37,250 bases of DNA from an uncultured Clostridia bacterium (lineage in GTDB: Bacteria; Bacillota; Clostridia; Oscillospirales; Ruminococcaceae). The stretch is from assembly GCA_947625615.1 (NCBI GenBank), contig CANQPB010000022.1, forward strand, positions 1 through 37,250, written 5' to 3'. How positions within the stretch are numbered: position 1 is the first letter of the stretch; the number at the start of each line of letters is the position of its first letter. Shown here in pieces: positions 23,686-31,340 of this stretch. Made by a program: the position numbers and the translations under genes. Under the pieces are notes generated by a model. That model made no database searches and had not been told where the DNA came from. It saw only the letters and a list, made by a program, of their open reading frames with translations.

Positions 23686-24027
23686 GTGCTGTCCGACCCG
23701 GAATCTTTAAAGCAGCTCGGCGAGCTCGCGCAGATGCTCGGCCTCTCCCCTGACGCTCCCGCCCCCGAAGCTCCCACGCAGGATAAAAGCGCCCGGCCGC
23801 CCGAGGGCATGCCGGATATCGCGGCGATGGCGGAGCTTATGGGAAAGCTTAGGCAGGCCGGCGCCGACGATGACAACATACGCTTTCTGATGGCGCTGAG
23901 GCCGCTTTTAAGCGAGGAAAAGCACGGCCGCCTCGACCGCGCTGTGAAAATTCTGAAGGCGATAAATCTTCTGCCGGTTTTAAAGGAGAGCGGCATTTTG
24001 GGAGGCGACCTGCTTGGCATCTTATAA
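23686..24027 (+). CDS. Helical hypothetical protein with apparently frameshifted N-terminus
   Basis: This protein of 113 residues from GTG 23686 is not recognised. It is helix-rich, with a proline/alanine linker (about 28-43, DAPAPEAPTQDKSARPPEG) and a leucine-rich C-terminal part (FLMALRPLLSEEKHGRLDRAVKILKAINLL). The in-frame codons before 23686 (23656-23685) read TEDLAEKISS, which makes a good helix start, but the TGA at 23653 blocks the frame. If one G of the GG at 23658-23659 is removed, a TTG at 23652 gives MNEDLAEKISSVLSDPES, with AAGGGGGCG in front as ribosome site. This suggests a one-base insertion, or a sequencing error; see findings. It sits between two small proteins in one unit. 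Confidence 0.6.
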   Translation: MLSDPESLKQLGELAQMLGLSPDAPAPEAPTQDKSARPPEGMPDIAAMAELMGKLRQAGADDDNIRFLMALRPLLSEEKHGRLDRAVKILKAINLLPVLKESGILGGDLLGIL

Positions 24028-24349
24028 CGGCGATTTCGGCAAGATGCAGGAGGAGGCCCTTGCGCGGCTTCGCGAGATGCAAAAGCGCTCCCGCACGGCT
24101 ATAAACCGCCCCGGGGCGCAGCCCAAGCCCATGCCGCCGCAGCCGCCGCAAAACCGTGAAAACCGCGGCGCCGATCAGGCGGCAAGCCCTATAGCGAATC
24201 AGCCGCAACGCCCCGACATCTTAAAAAGCCTTTTCGGGGAGATAACCGCCGACCCCGAAAAGGTGCTGATACTTTTGATGCTGTTCGTGCTTTACAAGAA
24301 CAAGGCGGACATAAAGCTGCTGCTTGCGCTGGGGTATTTGCTGGTGTGA
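24014..24349 (+). CDS. Hypothetical protein with Pro/Gln-rich linker and hydrophobic C-terminus
   Basis: This 111-residue protein is not recognised. An N-terminal helix (NGDFGKMQEEALARLREMQKRSRTAI) is followed by a Pro/Gln/Asn-rich linker (32-68) and a hydrophobic C-terminus (KVLILLMLFVLYKNKADIKLLLALGYLLV), which may be a short membrane hairpin or a membrane-associated segment. The TTG at 24014 has GGGAGG upstream and overlaps the preceding gene by 14 bp, so coupling is likely. Together with the two upstream genes it could form a small membrane-linked complex, but no partner is known. Confidence 0.7.
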   Translation: MASYNGDFGKMQEEALARLREMQKRSRTAINRPGAQPKPMPPQPPQNRENRGADQAASPIANQPQRPDILKSLFGEITADPEKVLILLMLFVLYKNKADIKLLLALGYLLV

Positions 24350-24370
24350 AGGTCTTGTCGATTTGGGGGG

Positions 24371-24470
24371 AGGGGCTTGCCTCGCGCCCCTTTCCGGGCT
24401 GCGACAAGGGGCTCTGCCCCTCGACCTGCGCGGCCTTTTGAAAAATGCCGGCGAAAACTTTTCTAACTTC
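24371..24470 (-). repeat. Dispersed hairpin repeat, copy C
   Basis: Read on the minus strand it runs AAGTTTTCG, GCCGGCATTTTTCAAAAGGCC, GAGGGGCAGAGCCCC, ending in GCGAGGCAAGCC. It shares the same order of motifs as copies A and B. One hairpin base is mismatched (A where copy B has C). Confidence 0.7.
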
Positions 24471-24483
24471 ACCGCACAAAACA

Positions 24484-24503
24484 CCCGCCGCATTTGCGGC
24501 GGG
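24484..24503 (-). terminator. Terminator of the 24511-25110 gene
   Basis: CCCGCCGC (24484-24491) and GCGGCGGG (24496-24503) pair perfectly around a 4-nt loop. On the minus strand TGTGTTTTGT follows. Confidence 0.75.
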
Positions 24504-24510
24504 CGAGGTT

Positions 24511-25110
24511 TTAAACCAGGACTATGCAGTTTAGCAGGTTGTCTCCGCCTTCGGCGCTGTCCTCGATGGTGTCGAGCCTGAGATAGACGCAGGCCAGCCT
24601 GCCCTCCTTGAGAACGGCGACCGTTCTGTCGGCAAATTCCACCGCTTCGCCGTCCCCCTCGGGATTCCCGAGGCAGAGTATCCTCCTGCGCTGGTCAAAG
24701 AGCACCGAGTTTGCGGGGTATGGGCAGTAACAGCCTACGCTCTGCGCGCGCAGCGTGTCGCTTTTGCATATGAGCTTTCTCTTTTCGGCCTCCGGCACTT
24801 CAAGAACCGCCTGCTTCGCGGTCAGCTTCGACATGAATCCCGAGATCTCCCGGCATTCGCCCGTCGTGGAATTCACGCTAAGCTCAAAACGCCAGTTTCC
24901 CGCAAGATATACCGAAAAATCGCCCCTCTTGCCGTTCTCGCCGCCCTCAAAGCAAAGCGAAGTGTCCGACGTCAGAACATAGCGGCCGTCGCCGCGCTCT
25001 CTCGGCTCGCCGGGCTCGAACCTCATGCTGAGATCCGGCTCGGGATTTATCGGGTCGAGCTTCTTTTTTGTAACCGACCTCTCCCAAAGCGCGGTTATCA
25101 GACTTTTCAT
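24511..25110 (-). CDS. Hypothetical protein
   Basis: This 199-residue soluble protein is not recognised. It reads as a mostly beta-type protein (GRYVLTSDTSLCFEGG, FSVYLAGNWRFELSVNSTTGECREISGF, RRRILCLGNPEGDGEAVEFADRTVAVLKEGRLACVYLRLD) and has six cysteines without a metal-like spacing. There is no signal peptide or membrane segment. The ATG at 25110 has AGAGG upstream. It has its own promoter and lies downstream of trmB. Enzymatic function cannot be inferred. The cysteine run KSDTLRAQSVGCYCPYPANS is notable, but no family is known to me. Confidence 0.7.
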   Translation of the reverse strand: MKSLITALWERSVTKKKLDPINPEPDLSMRFEPGEPRERGDGRYVLTSDTSLCFEGGENGKRGDFSVYLAGNWRFELSVNSTTGECREISGFMSKLTAKQAVLEVPEAEKRKLICKSDTLRAQSVGCYCPYPANSVLFDQRRRILCLGNPEGDGEAVEFADRTVAVLKEGRLACVYLRLDTIEDSAEGGDNLLNCIVLV

Positions 25111-25140
25111 AATACACACCTCTTATTTTAAGATGCGTAT

Positions 25141-25169
25141 AGTATATCATATTCGCAGAAAATTTTCAA
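25141..25169 (-). promoter_or_regulatory. Promoter of the 24511-25110 gene
   Basis: On the minus strand TTGAAA (25169-25164), a 17-bp spacer and TATACT (25146-25141). Confidence 0.65.
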
Positions 25170-25195
25170 TAGTTTGTCAAAAATTTGTGCAACTT

Positions 25196-25867
25196 TTACT
25201 TCAAAAATGCCTCGAGACGGTAGATGGGCAGGCCCTGTTCCGAAAAACGCCGCTCATATTCGGTCTCGATGTTGCCCTCGAAGCCGCTTTTGTGCAGATC
25301 GAGGCTGATATTTTTCAGCGTAAAGCCGCTCTGCGAGAACTCCTCGAGCGAAAATTCAAAGAATTCCCGGTTGTCCGTCTTCTGGTGGATCTCCGCGCCG
25401 GGGACGAGCAGCTTTTTGTAGATTTCAAGGAATTTGCGGTGGGTGAGCCTGTGCGCGGCGTAGGATTTTTTCGGAAACGGGCAGCTGAAATTGAGGTATA
25501 TCCTTGAAACCGAATGCTCGGGTATGTATTTTTCAAGATATTCGGCGTCGCAGCGAAGGGCGACGGCGTTTTTTATGCCCAGCGAGATTATCTTCTCGGC
25601 GGCGTCTACGATGACGTTCGAGGACTTTTCAACCGCGAGGATATTCACCTCAGGCTCCCTTTGGGCAAGCTCGCAGCAAAACTGCCCCTTTCCCGCGCCG
25701 ATTTCAAGAACCACCGGGTTGCCGTTTCCGAACAGCGCCGGAAAATCGAGGTATTCTTTCTCCTCGACCGCCCGCTGAAAATGCCTGTCTTCGACGTTTA
25801 AAATCAGCAGTCTGCCGGTGCTGCGGCATTCCTCAAGCCGCTCGTCGAGGCGGGCTTTGCGGCGCAT
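25196..25867 (-). CDS. trmB: tRNA (guanine-N7-)-methyltransferase
   Basis: This 223-residue enzyme uses S-adenosylmethionine to make m7G at position 46 of tRNA. The SAM motif is VVLEIGAGKGQFCCELA, followed by NILAVEKSSN and the catalytic stretch SRIYLNFSCPFPKKSYAAHRLTHRKFLEIY. The usual NFPDPWPKKRH motif here is NFSCPFPKKSY, a variant also expected in Clostridia. The C-terminal SGFEGNIETEYERRF is the conserved end motif. The ATG at 25867 is preferred; the GTG at 25873 would overlap galK and lies too close to the GAGGTGA site. It closes the rodA-galK operon. Confidence 0.92.
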   Translation of the reverse strand: MRRKARLDERLEECRSTGRLLILNVEDRHFQRAVEEKEYLDFPALFGNGNPVVLEIGAGKGQFCCELAQREPEVNILAVEKSSNVIVDAAEKIISLGIKNAVALRCDAEYLEKYIPEHSVSRIYLNFSCPFPKKSYAAHRLTHRKFLEIYKKLLVPGAEIHQKTDNREFFEFSLEEFSQSGFTLKNISLDLHKSGFEGNIETEYERRFSEQGLPIYRLEAFLK

Positions 25868-25869
25868 TC

Positions 25870-27090
25870 TCACAGCGTCACCTCAACTCCGCCGAACGGC
25901 CTCACGTCCAAAACATAGCAGCTTCCCTCGCCGAAAACCCGCTCCATGCCCTTGACGAAGCCCTCAAGCCTATGAGCGGGCACAAACGCCTGAATAGTTC
26001 CCGCAAAGCCGCCGCCGTGCACCCTTGCGGCGCCCTCGCCGGCAAGAAGCGAATCGGCAAGATAGAGCGCCAGCGACACGCCCTGCTCGTCGGGGTGGGC
26101 GTTGGCATATACGTTCTGAAGATATTTATAGGAGCTCTCGCCGGAGCGCTTTATAACGCCGAGGAACGCGCCGAAGTCGTTTTTTCTGATCGCCGAGGCG
26201 AGCTCGCTTACGCGGGCGTTTTCGTCCTCAAAATGCAAAGCCCGAAGGACTGCCCTGTCGCCGACGGCTTCGCGGAGGGCGGGAAGATCATCTATTATAT
26301 CTTCGCGCGAAACCTCGCGGAGATAATTTTTGCCGAAATATTCCGCAACCGCCCTCATTTCGGAGGGGATAGCCGCGTAGTCGGGGGTGAGATCGGCGTG
26401 ATCGCCCCTCGTGTCTATTATGCAAAGGCTGTGGCCGTGGGCCTTAAGATCGAGGGAGACGGATTCGATAACCGGGTTTTCGGGATCGGCGAAATCAATT
26501 TCGGTGAAGCCGCCCACCGAGCTCGCCATCTGATCCATAAGCCCCGAGGGCTTGCCGAAATAGACGTTTTCGGCGTACTGCGCTATCTGGGCTATCTCGA
26601 CCGCGGAAACCTCTCCGCCGTTATAAAGCCCGCTGATCACTGTGCCTACGAGCACCTCGAACGCCGCCGACGACGACAGCCCCGAGCCCTTTAGGACGTC
26701 GGAACGGGTATAGGCCCTGAACCCGCCTATTTCATGCCCGCGGGATTTGAAGCCGGCGAGCACCCCGCGTATAAGCGCGGCCGAGCTGTTTTGCTCCTTC
26801 GGGTGAACCTTAAGATCGGAAATGTCTATCCTGTCCTCGGGGTAGCCCTCGGATTTTACGGCGACGAGGCCGTCGGAGGTCGGCTCGACCGCCGCGATAA
26901 CGTCAAGATTTACCGCCGCGGCCAGAACCCTGCCGCGGTTGTGATCGGTGTGGTTGCCCGAAATTTCGCTTCGCCCCGGCGCGGAAAAGAATCTTGAGGG
27001 GGAGCTATTGAAATGCTCCCCGAACATCTTTATAAGGCCGTCAAAGCGCTCGAAAGAGCCGCCAAGCTGTGAAACGGTTACTTTTTTCAT
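25870..27090 (-). CDS. galK: Galactokinase
   Basis: This 406-residue GHMP-family enzyme phosphorylates galactose at C1 with ATP, the first step of the Leloir pathway. The signature PGRSEISGNHTDHNRG (38-53) is the clostridial form of GRVNLIGEHTDYNGG. KGSGLSSSAAFE (134-145) is the phosphate-binding loop and CIIDTRGDHADLTPDY contains the conserved Asp region; ARVHGGGFAGTIQAF is the C-terminal motif. Length is normal. The start overlaps the previous gene by 4 bp (ATGA). Other gal genes are not in the window, but galactose from the GH2 and possibly GH98 enzymes would feed it. Confidence 0.94.
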   Translation of the reverse strand: MKKVTVSQLGGSFERFDGLIKMFGEHFNSSPSRFFSAPGRSEISGNHTDHNRGRVLAAAVNLDVIAAVEPTSDGLVAVKSEGYPEDRIDISDLKVHPKEQNSSAALIRGVLAGFKSRGHEIGGFRAYTRSDVLKGSGLSSSAAFEVLVGTVISGLYNGGEVSAVEIAQIAQYAENVYFGKPSGLMDQMASSVGGFTEIDFADPENPVIESVSLDLKAHGHSLCIIDTRGDHADLTPDYAAIPSEMRAVAEYFGKNYLREVSREDIIDDLPALREAVGDRAVLRALHFEDENARVSELASAIRKNDFGAFLGVIKRSGESSYKYLQNVYANAHPDEQGVSLALYLADSLLAGEGAARVHGGGFAGTIQAFVPAHRLEGFVKGMERVFGEGSCYVLDVRPFGGVEVTL

Positions 27091-27659
27091 GATATATCCT
27101 CCTGTTGTTTATCCGAACGCTCTGCGCGCTCGGCAAGTTTTTGATACCTCGGGCGGTTATAGCGCTGAACGAGCACGAAATACCCGTCGGCGCATGCCGC
27201 CGCAAGCGAGGTTATAACGAATATCCACACGCTGCCGAAGGGCAGGGCGTAGAATATCGGCAGAAAGCTTAAAACCGCGATTATTGCGTGGGTGAGGCCG
27301 GCATGGCAGGAATTTGAGACGAGCTCGCGCGGGGTGCGCGCCGAAAAGTCGAATTCCCGGGGATCGTATGTCGGGGCGAAGGATTTCAGCTTTTTGAAGC
27401 CGAGCTTTTTATAGAGCGCCTGCTCCCGCCTGCCTACGCGGTATACGGGGTTGTCGGGGCTTTTGATTCTTTTCGGCATGGCCGTGGCGATTGCCGCGCC
27501 CGCGAAGCGTATTACAACGTGGGTGAACACCGTCAGCGCGGTTATCCCGAGAGAATAAAAGAAGCCGATATCCTTAAAAAACCAACAGACCGCCATGACG
27601 GCGAAGCTTGCCGCCCCCGCGATTAAAAGCGCGGCCTGTAACCTGCTTTTGAATTTCAT
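27087..27659 (-). CDS. Membrane protein resembling CrtO-type acyltransferase
   Basis: This 190-residue protein has about four membrane helices (near 8-26, 31-53, 126-145 and 148-168) around a cytosolic loop of about 70 residues. RTPRELVSNSCHAGLTHAIIA and the end motif VQRYNRPRYQKLAER recall the glycosyl-diaponeurosporenoate acyltransferase (CrtO) family, which is found far beyond carotenoid pathways. No carotenoid genes are present here, so the natural substrate is open. The ATG at 27659 has GAGGG upstream. The gene touches rodA on one side and overlaps galK by 4 bp on the other, so it is part of that operon. Confidence 0.6.
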   Translation of the reverse strand: MKFKSRLQAALLIAGAASFAVMAVCWFFKDIGFFYSLGITALTVFTHVVIRFAGAAIATAMPKRIKSPDNPVYRVGRREQALYKKLGFKKLKSFAPTYDPREFDFSARTPRELVSNSCHAGLTHAIIAVLSFLPIFYALPFGSVWIFVITSLAAACADGYFVLVQRYNRPRYQKLAERAERSDKQQEDIS

Positions 27660-27666
27660 GGCGCCC

Positions 27667-28833
27667 TCACTTATGCTTTGCAAAGATTGTGTCGAAGCGG
27701 GCGGAATGGTAGTATACCGACATCACAAGCCCTATCGCCACCGTTGATGTGAGCATTGAGGTGCCGCCGGCGGAGACAAAGGGCAGGGTGATCCCTATTA
27801 CCGGCGTAACGCCTATGACCATGCCTATGTTCAGAACGCTCTGCGAGAAGATGTATGCGAACACCCCGACGCAGATATACCGCCCGAGGCCGTCGCCCGA
27901 GCGCAGGCTGTTGCCGAGGATCCTAAGGCATATCAGCCCGAGGAGTATCACCAGCCCGAGGCAGCCTATAAAGCCGAGGGTCTGGCCGACGTAGCTGAAG
28001 ATAAAATCGTTGTGGCAGGCGGGGACATAGGTGTATTCGCCGCCGAAGAGCCCCTTTCCCCGAAGCTGCCCCGAGCCGAGGGCTATCTTTGAGAGGTTTG
28101 TTTGGTAGAGTGAATCGGCGGTGGCGTATTTTTCGGGATTTATCACCGAGAGGATCCTGTTTTTGTGGACGTTTTGCAGGTAGTGCGTCCACATATACCA
28201 CACAGCGAGAGGGGAGAGTATGGCCGCGCCGAGGATATATTTCCAGGATATCCCCGCGGCGAAGATTATCGCCAAAAAGATCACCAAAAAGACGAGCGCG
28301 GTGCCGTCGTCGCCCTGGAGCATTACAAGCCCCACGGGTATAGCCCCGTGAATGCAGAGGGCGAGGATATTAAGGGGATTGTTGAATATCTCGGCGGTCT
28401 TGTGGCAGTGGTAGGCAAAGGAGAGTATGAACGCGAGCTTTAAAAATTCCGCCGGCTGAACGGTTATGCCGCCGAGGGCTATCCAGGCCTTGTCGTCGGC
28501 GCCCTCAAGGCCGGATCTTCCCAAAGAGGTGAACGTAAGGCAGGTGAGGCCTATCGTCAGCGGGAGGTAGATAAACCACAGCTTTGAAAATTTTCGGTAG
28601 TCCCACACAGCCACCACCACCGAAAAGGCGAGCCCCAGCATGGCGGCGAACGCCTGGGTGCGGTAGTCGGTATAGTCGAGCTGCGCGTTGGTTATCGACT
28701 GCGTCTGGTTGTTTATCACGAGCGAGTACAAAAGAACCACGCTGAACGCGCAGACGGCGGCGGCAAGCAGCAAAAGTATCTTGTCGAGGCGGCGAAAATA
28801 CTGCCACAAAAGGCCGAACAGCTTTTTTACCGT
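27667..28833 (-). CDS. rodA: FtsW/RodA/SpoVE-family peptidoglycan polymerase (probable ACG start)
   Basis: This 388-residue protein with about ten membrane helices belongs to the SEDS family, which polymerises lipid II into peptidoglycan. GSGQLRGKGLFGGEYTYVPACHNDFIFSYVGQTLGF and FVSAGGTSMLTSTVAIGLVMSVYYH are the family motifs and include the polymerase Asp in NDFIFS. RodA (elongation) is favoured over FtsW by RLGKGLF-type motifs and order, but SpoVE cannot be excluded. No ATG, GTG or TTG lies at the expected N-terminus. Only an ACG at 28833-28831 has a proper GGGAGG site, eight bases upstream. The reading frame extends upstream to 29028, but the promoter at 28868-28896 lies inside that extension, so it cannot be the start. 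Confidence 0.85.
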   Translation of the reverse strand, partial: TVKKLFGLLWQYFRRLDKILLLLAAAVCAFSVVLLYSLVINNQTQSITNAQLDYTDYRTQAFAAMLGLAFSVVVAVWDYRKFSKLWFIYLPLTIGLTCLTFTSLGRSGLEGADDKAWIALGGITVQPAEFLKLAFILSFAYHCHKTAEIFNNPLNILALCIHGAIPVGLVMLQGDDGTALVFLVIFLAIIFAAGISWKYILGAAILSPLAVWYMWTHYLQNVHKNRILSVINPEKYATADSLYQTNLSKIALGSGQLRGKGLFGGEYTYVPACHNDFIFSYVGQTLGFIGCLGLVILLGLICLRILGNSLRSGDGLGRYICVGVFAYIFSQSVLNIGMVIGVTPVIGITLPFVSAGGTSMLTSTVAIGLVMSVYYHSARFDTIFAKHK

Positions 28834-28867
28834 GGCGAAAACCTCCCTTCTTTCGTTTGTCAGAAAT

Positions 28868-28896
28868 ATGATAGCACATATCCGCCGAAAATTCAA
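28868..28896 (-). promoter_or_regulatory. SigA-type promoter of the rodA-galK-trmB operon
   Basis: On the minus strand TTGAAT (28896-28891), a 17-bp spacer and TATCAT (28873-28868). The transcript would begin about 28 bp before the ACG at 28833. Confidence 0.65.
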
Positions 28897-28969
28897 GACC
28901 AAATCAAACGGAGAGCAAAAGCCCGAGGCCGGAATTTTAAGGCGGATTTGTGAGAACGCGCGCATATAG

Positions 28970-29087
28970 GGAGTGTCCATTCCGCACGCATTATTAAAAA
29001 ATTTTAAAAATGTCGCCGCAGGCGACACCTTGAAACTCTAACTTCTATCTTCTTGATGTGGCCGTTTCGGCCACATCAGGCCGAAGG
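28970..29087 (+). repeat. Tandem intergenic repeat, unit 1 (118 bp)
   Basis: The unit begins GGAGTGTCCATTCCGCACGC and ends AGGCCGAAGG. It contains the hairpins GTCGCC-GCA-GGCGAC and GATGTGGCCG-TT-TCGGCCACATC, separated by CCTTGAAACTCTAACTTCTA. A second unit follows almost at once. The 454-bp gap 28834-29288 holds these two units and the two flanking promoters; no gene is seen. Confidence 0.85.
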
Positions 29088-29088
29088 A

Positions 29089-29220
29089 GGAGTGTCCATT
29101 CCGCACGCATTATCAGAAATATTTAGATGCGTCGCCGCAGGCGACACCTTGAAACTCTAACTTCTAATTTCTAACTTCTATCTTCTTGATGTGGCCGCTT
29201 CGGCCACATCAGGCCGAAGG
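29089..29220 (+). repeat. Tandem intergenic repeat, unit 2 (132 bp)
   Basis: It matches unit 1 closely, with an extra 14 bp (an additional ATTTCTAACTTCTA) in the TCTAACTTC stretch, a changed AT-rich stretch after the first 24 bases, and one T-to-C change in the loop of the second hairpin. Confidence 0.85.
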
Positions 29221-29227
29221 TCACATC

Positions 29228-29256
29228 TTTACAAATCGCTCAAGAAGTGCTATAAT
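29228..29256 (+). promoter_or_regulatory. SigA-type promoter of the recJ-relA operon
   Basis: TTTACA (29228-29233), a 17-bp spacer and TATAAT (29251-29256), about 32 bp before recJ. Confidence 0.75.
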
Positions 29257-29288
29257 AACCGTATCTATAATTTTTTACGGAGAAATTT

Positions 29289-31340
29289 ATGAAAAGATGG
29301 ACAGTTGCCCGCCCGGACAGGGCGGCTGCGGATAAAATTGCCTCGCTGACAGACCTCGGCCCATTTTTAAGCGGCATTCTTGCCGCCAGGGGACTTGACA
29401 CCCCCGAAAAGCTGGAGCTCTTCTTTAACGCCGACGAGCTATCCGATCCCTTTTTGCTCGCTGACATGCAAAATGCCGTTGACGAGATAAACAGCGCCGT
29501 AGATTCCGGCCTGAAGATATGCGTCTTCGGGGATTACGACTGCGACGGCGTCACCTCGGCCGCCATGCTGACGGGATATCTTGAAAGCATGGGCGCCGAC
29601 GTCGGCTGTGTGATACCCGACCCCGACGACGGCTACGGCCTCAGCGTTTCGGCTGTCGAAAAAATGCACGCCGACGGCGTGGGGCTTATTATCACCGTTG
29701 ACAACGGGATCACCGCCGCCGCGGAGGCAAAGCGTGCCGCCGAGCTCGGCATGCGCCTTGTGATAACCGATCACCACCAGCCGCCCGAGGAGCTTCCCGA
29801 GGCCGCCGCTGTCGTAGATCCCCACCGCCGCGACTGCCCCTCGCCCTATAAATATCTCTGCGGGGCGGGAGTGGTGCTTAAGCTCTGCGCGGCCCTCGAC
29901 GGCGGCAGTTACGACATGGTATCCGAGCAATATTTAGACCTTGCGGCGATAGCCACAATAGCCGACGTCGTCCCCTTAACCGGCGAGAACAGGATAATCG
30001 TCTCGAAGGGGATAATGTATCTTAAAAACACCGAAAATCTCGGGATATTGGCCCTTATGGAAAAGAGCGGAGTTGCGCCGCAGAACGTCACCGCCTCGCA
30101 GATAGCCTATTCTTTGGTGCCGAAGATAAACGCCGCGCGAAGGGTGGGCTCGCCGCTTGTGGCGCTTAAGATGATAACCGGCGACGGCGAAGCCGCCGAA
30201 GAGGCCGCGGCCGAGCTCATCGGTCTGAACGATCTGAGGCGCCAAAAGGAGCGCGAGATCACCGCCGAGGCGCTTAGGCTTATCGATTCCGAGCCGGAGG
30301 TTTTGTGCAAAAGAACGCTCACGCTCTGCGGCCGGGGCTGGCATAGGGGAGTTTTGGGCGTTGTTGCGGCGCGGCTTGCCGAGGCGTTTTCAAAGCCGGT
30401 CTTTCTGCTGTCTTTGGACGACCGAGGAGAGGCGGTCGGTTCGGCGAGATCCTTCGAGGGGCTTAACGTCTTCAAATGCCTTGAAAGCTGCCGCGATCTT
30501 TTGGTGAAATACGGCGGGCACGAGCTTGCCGGCGGCCTTACGGTCAGGGAGGAGAACGTTTCGGCCCTTAAAGAGGCCGTAGAGGATTTCGCCTCGCTTT
30601 CCGAGATTGCCCCGAGGGCTTCGGTTTCGGCGGACGGCATTTTGGAGGGGAGATTTTTGACCCCCGAGAATGCGGCGTCTCTTAAGCGGCTCGAGCCCTT
30701 CGGCGCGGGCAACCCCGAGCCGGTGTTTGCGCTTTCGGGAGCCGAGATAACCGCCGTCAGACCCCTGAAAGACGGCCTTTATACGAAGGTCTCCCTTTTA
30801 TACGACGGCGCAAGGTGCGACATGCCGCTGTTCAATGTAAAGTCGGCGGATTTTCCCTATTCGCCGGGGGACAGGCTGGATATAATGGCGTCTTTGTCGC
30901 TGAATGAATATAAAGGTAATGTGAGCGTAAACCTTAAGGCAGTGGATCTTCGCCCCCACGGAATCAGGCAGGAGAGATTCTTCGTGGGGATTGAGGCCTA
31001 CGAAAAATTCCGGCTCGGCAGACTTTCGGACAGGGCGACGCTTTTAAAGGGAGATCCCACCCGCGAGGAGCTCGTCGGGGTGTATAAATACATAGGCGAA
31101 AAGAAGACGCCGCTAAGCTTTGAAATGCTCTGCGCGCATTTTGCGGGCGGCATAAATTCGTTTAGAATGTCGGTGATACTCGACGCTTTCTGCGACACCG
31201 GGCTTTTGGAATATTCCCGCGCCTCGGGCAGAATACGCGTTAAAAAGCCGACGGAAAGAGTGGACATAGATTCGGCGAAAACGCTTAAGGCGCTGAGAGA
31301 CGCCATAGGAAAGGAAGACGGACATGGCAGAAACATGTGA
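29289..31340 (+). CDS. recJ: Single-stranded-DNA exonuclease RecJ
   Basis: This 683-residue DHH-family enzyme degrades single-stranded DNA 5' to 3' in recombination and repair. Metal-binding motifs are GDYDCDG (81-87), VDNG (137-140), TDHH (160-163) and DPHR (177-180). The DHHA1 part contains YGGHELAGGLTV, and RPLKDG-type sequence lies in the C-terminal OB domain (about 455-560). A further winged-helix-like tail (about 590-680, REELVGVYKYIGEKKTPLSFEMLCAHF) is common in Clostridia. The ribosome site is ACGGAGAA. It starts a five-gene run in which recJ overlaps relA by 17 bp. Confidence 0.95.
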   Translation: MKRWTVARPDRAAADKIASLTDLGPFLSGILAARGLDTPEKLELFFNADELSDPFLLADMQNAVDEINSAVDSGLKICVFGDYDCDGVTSAAMLTGYLESMGADVGCVIPDPDDGYGLSVSAVEKMHADGVGLIITVDNGITAAAEAKRAAELGMRLVITDHHQPPEELPEAAAVVDPHRRDCPSPYKYLCGAGVVLKLCAALDGGSYDMVSEQYLDLAAIATIADVVPLTGENRIIVSKGIMYLKNTENLGILALMEKSGVAPQNVTASQIAYSLVPKINAARRVGSPLVALKMITGDGEAAEEAAAELIGLNDLRRQKEREITAEALRLIDSEPEVLCKRTLTLCGRGWHRGVLGVVAARLAEAFSKPVFLLSLDDRGEAVGSARSFEGLNVFKCLESCRDLLVKYGGHELAGGLTVREENVSALKEAVEDFASLSEIAPRASVSADGILEGRFLTPENAASLKRLEPFGAGNPEPVFALSGAEITAVRPLKDGLYTKVSLLYDGARCDMPLFNVKSADFPYSPGDRLDIMASLSLNEYKGNVSVNLKAVDLRPHGIRQERFFVGIEAYEKFRLGRLSDRATLLKGDPTREELVGVYKYIGEKKTPLSFEMLCAHFAGGINSFRMSVILDAFCDTGLLEYSRASGRIRVKKPTERVDIDSAKTLKALRDAIGKEDGHGRNM

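Noticed and set aside
24360-24480. Small gene after the three-gene unit
   Set aside because: The open frames run through the dispersed repeat copy C and have no ribosome site.
28970-29220. CRISPR array
   Set aside because: There are only two units of over 100 bp, with no short direct repeats alternating with unique spacers, and no cas genes.
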